Shown here: piece after piece, positions 58,755 to 64,000 of the stretch
Numbering within the stretch: position 1 is the first letter of the stretch
How the letters are laid out: each line of letters begins with the position of its first letter
From: Burkholderia sp. GAS332
GTDB taxonomy: Bacteria; Pseudomonadota; Gammaproteobacteria; Burkholderiales; Burkholderiaceae
Reading direction: 5' to 3'
Assembly: GCA_900142905.1 (NCBI GenBank)
Contig: FSRV01000001.1
Span: 124,001-188,000 of the forward strand
Length of the DNA: 64,000 nt
Made by a program: the position numbers and the translations under genes
The notes under the pieces: model-generated
Database searches by the model: none
Told to the model about the DNA's origin: nothing
The model's input: the letters and a program-made list of their open reading frames with translations, nothing else

Positions 58755-59382
58755 GAAGGCCTCATCAAATACGGTGGGTCGAATCTAAAGCGAGCGCCAG
58801 TCTAATGGGATGCGGTGATTGTTGCAGCCCATTCTGTTGATTTTTTGAGCGGCGGCGCCAATGCGGTTAATTTGAGATGGCATATGACGCTATGCGGCCT
58901 ATTATGAGTCCAGCGAACAAATGCCCAAGGCTATGGCAAAAATATGCGATGAGAATGGCGGGAAAAATCTAATTCGTGCGGAAATCTCCGAACTCGCGCG
59001 CGTGTTACAAATTTATCTCTGTAACCTTCTGAAACGTTTGCTACCATTCCGCCACGACGTCCCCTGTTGTGAACTTTTTACTTCTCGCATGCTTCGTTTG
59101 GTGCAGCGTCCCTTTGGTCTGAAAGGAGCGTCCATGCAAGCCCTGTATCCGGTCGTACCGTCTTTCCAGCTTGTTAGAGAGACTTAGCGCGATTTAATAG
59201 CGCGCCATATCTGCTTTGCATATTTCTCCGGCTGAGCCGCGCGCTGCCGGGGGGGCAGTGAGCGCACGCCCGCGATTAGTTCGATTTATCTCGAAAATAC
59301 GAATGCTATTTCTTTTGCTTTATTGACGTTGAGCAAAGGAATGCGTTCGCCTATAAGAAATGCCCATAGACGAGGTAGGGGA
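58755..59382. other. AT-richer intergenic region with a dyad and a possible short peptide gene
   Basis: This 628-base region is less GC-rich than its neighbours. It contains the dyad GTTACA-N10-TGTAAC (59004-59009 and 59020-59025), typical of a regulator site, and a 17-codon frame at 59134. An 88-codon frame around 58921 has unlikely codon use. Promoters for the flanking divergent genes are expected here. Confidence 0.5.
59134..59187 (+). CDS. Possible 17-residue peptide
   Basis: ATG 59134 stands behind a very good RBS (AAAGGAG at 59122-59128) and opens a frame of 17 codons, MQALYPVVPSFQLVRET, ended by TAG. It may be a leader peptide or a small functional peptide for the genes starting at 59383. 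I know no family. Chance is a real alternative. Confidence 0.35.
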   Translation: MQALYPVVPSFQLVRET

Positions 59383-60177
59383 ATGGGTTATAAATGCGTG
59401 CTTGGGTCGGCAGTGCTGTACGCCGCCTCGGTGTTGTTGTCGCCGGCGTTCGCTCAGGCATCGGCCGACGACGCCAATAAGAGTAATAACCCGCTCAATC
59501 TGGCCGCCTCATTCAACCTGCAGAATTACTACACACCAAGCGTGTTCGGCGCGAGCGCGCACACCAACGATCTGCTCTTGCGCCCCACCGTGCCGATTGG
59601 CCCGAATAGCCTGATCGGCGTGCCGGAAATCTTCCGCGCCACGGTGCCGGTCAGCACGCGCCCCGATCCGAGCGGCGGCTATAACACCGGTCTCGGCGAC
59701 CTGAATCTATTCGACATTTTCCTGCTCTCCCAAGGCGACGTGCAGGTCGGTGTCGGTCCACTCGTGACCATGCCGACGGCCACCGATCCAAGCCTCGGCA
59801 CCGGCAAGTGGCAGGCCGGTCTTGCCGCTGTCGCCGTCAGCGCGACGAAAGCGCGGCTCCTCGGCGCGCTGGTGCAGTGGCAGCACTCGTTCGCCGGGCA
59901 AAGCGGCCGACCCACTACGCAATCGCTCACCGCGCAGCCGTTCGGCATTTTCAACCTGCCGGGCGGCTGGTATATCCGCTCGACCGGTATCTGGACTTTC
60001 GACCTGCAGCACGGCACCTATTACATTCCAGTCGGCCTCGGCGCCGGCAAGGCGTGGAAGGGGGGCTCGACCATCTACAACGCGTTCATCGAACCGCAGT
60101 ACTCGGTAGCGCATTCCGGCGCCGGCGTGCCGAAGTTCACCATCTTCGCCGGGCTGAACATGACGTTCGGCAAGTAA
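59383..60177 (+). CDS. Predicted outer-membrane beta-barrel protein (hypothetical)
   Basis: This 264-residue secreted protein has a signal peptide ending SPAFAQA. The rest consists of short alternating strands rich in Gly, aromatic and Thr residues and ends FTIFAGLNMTFGK, with a terminal strand plausible for an outer-membrane barrel. ATG 59383 follows GAGGTAGGGG; an earlier ATG (59341) adds a basic tail. It resembles hypothetical neighbours of DUF1254 genes. The function is unknown; transport of a hydrophobic compound is possible. Confidence 0.7.
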   Translation: MGYKCVLGSAVLYAASVLLSPAFAQASADDANKSNNPLNLAASFNLQNYYTPSVFGASAHTNDLLLRPTVPIGPNSLIGVPEIFRATVPVSTRPDPSGGYNTGLGDLNLFDIFLLSQGDVQVGVGPLVTMPTATDPSLGTGKWQAGLAAVAVSATKARLLGALVQWQHSFAGQSGRPTTQSLTAQPFGIFNLPGGWYIRSTGIWTFDLQHGTYYIPVGLGAGKAWKGGSTIYNAFIEPQYSVAHSGAGVPKFTIFAGLNMTFGK

Positions 60178-60213
60178 GCACAAAAACTGAGCACAGAAAC
60201 CGAAGGCTTAACC

Positions 60214-61638
60214 ATGACCCAATTCAAACGTCTGCCTATCTGCGCAGTCATCGCGGCCCTGTCGCTGGCGATGTTGCCGCACACGCACGCCGTCGCTCAA
60301 GCGAGCGCCCCCACTGTGGCGACAGCGCCCGTCACGGCCTCGCCTGAAGAAGCGCGCGCCATCGCCAAGGATGCGTATCTGTACGCGTATCCGATGCTGT
60401 TCAACTACAAGACGCTTTATGAGCAGGCGATCGATTCCAGCTCGAAGTCTTATGTGGGCGGCTTCGGCAAGTTCCGCAATTACTCGCATCCGTACGGTCC
60501 TGAGAACAAGGACATCGTCACGCCAAACAACGACACGCCGTACACATGGGCGTGGCTCGATCTGCGTCGCGAACCGTGGGTGCTGACGGTGCCCGCGGTG
60601 CCGAAGGAGCGCTATTACGTGTTCCAGTGGATCGACCTGTACACCTACAACTTCGCGTACGTCGGTTCGCGCGCCACGGGCAACGGCGCCGGTCACTATC
60701 TGTTCGCCGGACCGAACTGGCATGGCGACACGCCCAAGGGCATCGACAAGGTGTTTCGCTCCGAGACGGACCTGATCCTGACGCTCGGCCGCACGGCGCT
60801 CAACGGTGCAAGCGACGTCAAGAACGTCCAGGCGGTCCAGAAGCAATACAAGCTCACGCCGCTGTCTGCCTTCGAGCACACGGCTGCGCCGCCGCCCGTC
60901 GCGAAGCTCGATTTCCCGAAGTGGGATGAAGCCAAGGCGACCTCGGTCGACTTCATCGCCTATCTGAACTTCATGCTGCAGTTCACGCAACCGCCCGCGC
61001 CGTCCGAGAAGGAGTTGATGGAACGCTTCGCGAAGATCGGCATTGCGCCGGGTGCGCCGTTCGATCCGGCTGCGTTGCCGCCGGAGACGCGCGCCGCGCT
61101 CGAAGCAGGCGTCGCGGACGGCAAAGCCGCATTGGCCGACGCCGAGAAACACACCACCGGTTCGTTCAACCTGTTCGGCAGCCGTGCTGACCTGAAAGAC
61201 GACTACACCACGCGCGCCGTCGCGGCGGCGATGGGCATTTACGGCAACACCAAGGAAGAAGCGGTGTACGTCGGTACGCGAGTGAACGGCGAGCACGCGC
61301 AACTGGTCGGCTCGCAGCCGTACGTGCTGCACTTCGACAAAAAGGACCTGCCGCCCGCGAAGTTCTTCTGGTCGATGACGCTGTACGACCTGCCTGCACG
61401 CCATCTGGTCGCCAATCCGATCAACCGTTACTCGATCGGCGATCGCACGAAAGGGTTGAAGTACGGCACCGACGGTTCGCTGGATATCTACGTGCAGAAC
61501 ACGTCGCCGGGTGCGGACAAGGCTTCGAACTGGCTGCCGGCGCCCACCGGCGCGTACGACCTCGTGATGCGGATCTATGGCCCGGATCAGACCGTACTCG
61601 ACGGCAGCTGGAAATTCCCGGAACCCGAAAAGCGCTAA
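60214..61638 (+). CDS. DUF1254/DUF1214 domain secreted protein, copy 1
   Basis: This 474-residue exported protein has a signal peptide ending HAVAQA. The N-terminal DUF1254 domain holds AYLYAYPMLFNYKTLYEQA and TPNNDTPYTWAWLDLRREPW; the C-terminal DUF1214 domain holds FFWSMTLYDLP, PINRYSIGDRTKGLKYG and LPAPTGAYDLVMRIYGPD. The family's biochemical function is not settled. It is the second gene of a probable operon with an outer-membrane protein, a second DUF1254 gene and another outer-membrane protein. Confidence 0.85.
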   Translation: MTQFKRLPICAVIAALSLAMLPHTHAVAQASAPTVATAPVTASPEEARAIAKDAYLYAYPMLFNYKTLYEQAIDSSSKSYVGGFGKFRNYSHPYGPENKDIVTPNNDTPYTWAWLDLRREPWVLTVPAVPKERYYVFQWIDLYTYNFAYVGSRATGNGAGHYLFAGPNWHGDTPKGIDKVFRSETDLILTLGRTALNGASDVKNVQAVQKQYKLTPLSAFEHTAAPPPVAKLDFPKWDEAKATSVDFIAYLNFMLQFTQPPAPSEKELMERFAKIGIAPGAPFDPAALPPETRAALEAGVADGKAALADAEKHTTGSFNLFGSRADLKDDYTTRAVAAAMGIYGNTKEEAVYVGTRVNGEHAQLVGSQPYVLHFDKKDLPPAKFFWSMTLYDLPARHLVANPINRYSIGDRTKGLKYGTDGSLDIYVQNTSPGADKASNWLPAPTGAYDLVMRIYGPDQTVLDGSWKFPEPEKR

Positions 61639-61666
61639 GCGGCGAATGGACGAAGAAGATAAAAAT

Positions 61667-63157
61667 ATGAATAAAAAAACTGCGACGTGGGTCACCGCTG
61701 CCGTGTTGGCGTCGGTCGCCGCACCCATTCTGGCGAAGACACAGCAGGACCAGCCGGTCCATGCGACCGCCACCACGGCATCCGTGCAGGGCCCAGTGGC
61801 TGGCTACGCGATCTCCGAAGAGTACGCACGGCTGGTGGCGCGCCAGACTTACTTCTGGGCGTGGCCGATGGTGAACGTCTACGGCCGCCTGCTGGCGATG
61901 AAGCAGGTCCCGCAGCCGGGTCTGAACGGCGGCATCGTGCCGGTCGCGCCGCCCAATCACCTGTCGATGCTGCGCGACTATATCGAGCCGCAGGAGCGTT
62001 TTGTCGCCTGCCCGAATCAGGACGTGGTCTACGGCTCCGCGATTCTCGATCTGAACCAGACGCCGGTGGTCGTGCAGGTGCCCGATTTCGGCAAACGCTT
62101 CTGGGTCTATCAGGCCGTCGATTTGCGCACCGATGGGTTCGCGAGTCTCGGCAAGATGTACGGCACGCGCCCGGGCTTCTATCTGTTAGCGGGTCCTGAC
62201 TGGCACGGCCAGGTGCCGAAGGGGATCCGCCAGGTGTTCCGCTCGCCGACCGGCGTCGGCAGCTTCATCCCGCGCGTTTTCATGGACGACACAGCTGAAG
62301 ATCGCGCTGCCGTGCAGTCGGTGATTGCGAAGGTCGGCCTGTATCCCCTCGCCGATTACGACGGCAAGGTCAAGGAAACCGACTGGTCGAAGTTGCCGAG
62401 CTTCGGTAAGTCCGGCGACAGTTCAGTTGGCGCGAGCGCGGAAGAGATCAAATGGGTCGATCCGAACCGTTTCTGGGACCTGCTGCCCACGGTGCTCGAT
62501 GAGACGCCGCCGCAACGCGGCGAAGAGGCCATTTACGCGCAGGCGCGCGCGCTGATCGCGGCGGCGCAGAAAGATCCGGCGATCAAGGCCGCGATTGTCG
62601 CCGAAGGGGCGAGGGCCGAGACGGATCTGGTTACGCCACTGTTCAACTTCAACACCTTTGGCAAGCGGCTGCCGGCGAACTGGAACACCATCAGCAATGG
62701 CGCCGCGTTCGGCACGGACTACTTCACGCGCACGGCGGTGGCGAAGTCGAACATCTTCGTCAACAAGCCTAACGAGACCAAGTATTTCTACGCCGACGCC
62801 GACGCATCTGGTCAGCGTCTTGACGGGAATGCGCACTACACGGTGACGTTTGCCAAGGATCAGTTGCCGCCCGTCAAAGGGTTCTGGTCGCTGACCTTGT
62901 ACAACTCGCATCACTTCTTCTCGCCGAATGCGCAGAACCGCTACTCACTCGGCACCAAGAACAAGGATCTGAAGTTCAATTCCGACGGCTCGCTGACGCT
63001 TTACGTGCAGAACACAAGCCCCGGTGACGACAAGGTCTCCAACTGGCTGCCGGCGCCGGCCAATGAAGCGTTCTCGCTATACGTACGCGCCTATTGGCCG
63101 CAACAGCCGGCGCTTGACGGCAGCTGGACGCCCCCGCCGGTGAAGCGCGAGCCGTGA
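61667..63157 (+). CDS. DUF1254/DUF1214 domain secreted protein, copy 2
   Basis: This 496-residue paralogue has the same two domains (ACPNQDVVYGSAILDL and GFWSLTLYNSHHFF are readable) but is only distantly similar to copy 1 and has a longer middle part. ATG 61667 gives the signal peptide MNKKTATWVTAAVLASVAAP; an upstream ATG at 61646 in frame adds an acidic start. It lies 28 bases after copy 1. Two divergent copies side by side suggest different substrates or a heteromer. Confidence 0.82.
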   Translation: MNKKTATWVTAAVLASVAAPILAKTQQDQPVHATATTASVQGPVAGYAISEEYARLVARQTYFWAWPMVNVYGRLLAMKQVPQPGLNGGIVPVAPPNHLSMLRDYIEPQERFVACPNQDVVYGSAILDLNQTPVVVQVPDFGKRFWVYQAVDLRTDGFASLGKMYGTRPGFYLLAGPDWHGQVPKGIRQVFRSPTGVGSFIPRVFMDDTAEDRAAVQSVIAKVGLYPLADYDGKVKETDWSKLPSFGKSGDSSVGASAEEIKWVDPNRFWDLLPTVLDETPPQRGEEAIYAQARALIAAAQKDPAIKAAIVAEGARAETDLVTPLFNFNTFGKRLPANWNTISNGAAFGTDYFTRTAVAKSNIFVNKPNETKYFYADADASGQRLDGNAHYTVTFAKDQLPPVKGFWSLTLYNSHHFFSPNAQNRYSLGTKNKDLKFNSDGSLTLYVQNTSPGDDKVSNWLPAPANEAFSLYVRAYWPQQPALDGSWTPPPVKREP

Positions 63158-63257
63158 GAGCCGCGCCGTCGCCCGCTCGTGCGGCCTGGCGCCGCACGTC
63201 GTCCACACCTTCGTCCGCGGAGTGAAAATGCGGAACTTTATTTTTATGAGGATGACT

Positions 63258-64000
63258 ATGAATCGCCCCAACCGTTTGTCCGCAAGCCGGTCACTCGCCA
63301 GGTTGTGCACGGGTGCGCTTCTGACTACCGCTGGCCTCGCTGTCTCCCAGCAAGGCTGGGCGACTGAAGGGGGCATCGGCAGGCCGATCACCGGCATGCA
63401 GGTGACGCCGTACGCGGGCGTCGTGCCGCCGACGGACGACTGGATCGTTTCGGCCACCACGATTTACTACGAAGGCTCACTCGGCGCGAGCAAGACGATT
63501 CCGATCGCCGGGCAGATCACGGCCGGTGTCGACGTCACGGCTGTGTACACCATCGTCAACGCGGTCAAGACGTGGGGCATTACCTTGGGCGGCTGGAACT
63601 TTGCGTCCTCGTTCGGGGTGCCGTTCCAGTACACCGATATCTCGTCGTTTCATGGCCGTTTGCCGAATGACCACAACACGCAGTTCGCCGATCTCTTCTT
63701 CACGCCGGTGGTGGCCGGCTATCACCTGACCCAGACCGATCACATCGCGTTCAGCGTGCAGATTTACGCGCCGACCGGGGCTTACAGCTCGAGCCGTCTG
63801 GCCAATGCCGGACAGAACACATGGACCTTCACGCCGACGGTCGCCTACACGAAGCTGTTCCCGAAAGAAAATATTGAGCTGTCGCTGAACTACGGCGTCG
63901 GCTTCTACACGCCGAACGGTGACACCCAATATCACAACGCACCGGTCAGCGTGCTCGACCTGCTGGCGCTCAAGCGCTTCAGCGGTGGCTGGGGCGTAGG
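63258..64000 (+). CDS. Outer-membrane transporter-like protein (SphA/phenol_MetA_deg type), cut at window end
   Basis: The visible 247 codons start MNRPNRLSASRSLARL with a signal peptide ending at AWATEGG-like residues (QQGWATEGGIGRP). ATG 63258 has GAGGA 5-9 bases before it; three more ATGs lie in frame upstream (63228, 63246, 63252). VTPYAGVVPPTDDWIV, FFTPVVAGYHL and YGVGFYTPNGDTQYH recall the barrel proteins of the phenol_MetA_deg family found in aromatic degradation clusters. The 3' end is outside the window. Confidence 0.72.
   Translation, partial: MNRPNRLSASRSLARLCTGALLTTAGLAVSQQGWATEGGIGRPITGMQVTPYAGVVPPTDDWIVSATTIYYEGSLGASKTIPIAGQITAGVDVTAVYTIVNAVKTWGITLGGWNFASSFGVPFQYTDISSFHGRLPNDHNTQFADLFFTPVVAGYHLTQTDHIAFSVQIYAPTGAYSSSRLANAGQNTWTFTPTVAYTKLFPKENIELSLNYGVGFYTPNGDTQYHNAPVSVLDLLALKRFSGGWGV

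Noticed and set aside
58921..59187. 88-codon frame ending in the 17-residue peptide
   Set aside because: No RBS at its start and atypical codon use; only the terminal ATG with AAAGGAG is plausible.

Overview
The window looks like a chromosomal segment of a Burkholderia-type betaproteobacterium, most likely Paraburkholderia. It is GC-rich by eye. The order mnmG-rsmG-parA-parB-atpIBEFHAGDC, with two perfect parS sites close to parAB, is the arrangement known from the origin-proximal part of the main chromosome in that group. Species assignment is inference; no search was run.

Layout. 1-2018: tail of an unrecognised frame, then a LivH/LivM permease pair. 2466-9101: a second branched-chain-type ABC importer with two tandem paralogous binding proteins (each behind its own palindrome), a LivH permease, a LivM-LivG fusion and LivF. 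9134-13709: parS, mnmG, rsmG, parA, parB. 14491-22482: the ATP synthase operon from a recognisable sigma70-type promoter to a terminator, with three copies of a hairpin repeat in its gaps. 22776-31691: acyl-CoA synthetase, a PheC-like periplasmic protein, hemE, priA and a YeiH-type membrane protein. 31688-32386: three very small genes. 32423-37749: putA with a probable self-operator, then another LivK-type binding protein. 37858-38820: a two-gene locus resembling a toxin-antitoxin module. 38923-48480, all on the minus strand: TPP enzyme, L-serine dehydratase, alginate-lyase-like protein and gcvT-gcvH-gcvP behind a tandem glycine riboswitch. 48631-53757: lipoprotein, Gfo/Idh/MocA oxidoreductase, Rep helicase, dihaem cytochrome c. 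54054-56053: tRNA-Arg(CCG), a medium-chain reductase and vapBC. 56176-57487: a yybP-ykoY (Mn2+) riboswitch upstream of a CaCA-type exchanger. 57550-58754: a 9-bp satellite and a HAD-type lipoprotein. 59134-64000: a possible 17-residue peptide, a predicted outer-membrane protein, two DUF1254/DUF1214 proteins and a second outer-membrane-type protein cut by the window end.

Working together: ParA and ParB segregate the chromosome from the parS sites beside them. The ATP synthase operon is complete. The glycine riboswitch probably drives gcvTHP, with serine deamination by SdaA further downstream on the same strand. PutA probably represses itself at an inverted GTTGCA repeat. The Mn riboswitch suggests that the downstream exchanger exports manganese.

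The best candidates for something little described are the zinc-ribbon/ribbon-helix-helix gene pair at 37886-38820 with its apparently leaderless promoter, the riboswitch-exchanger pairing, the small-gene cluster between the YeiH-type gene and putA, and the DUF1254/outer-membrane cluster. All coordinates and starts were read by eye; protein family calls rest on motif recognition.
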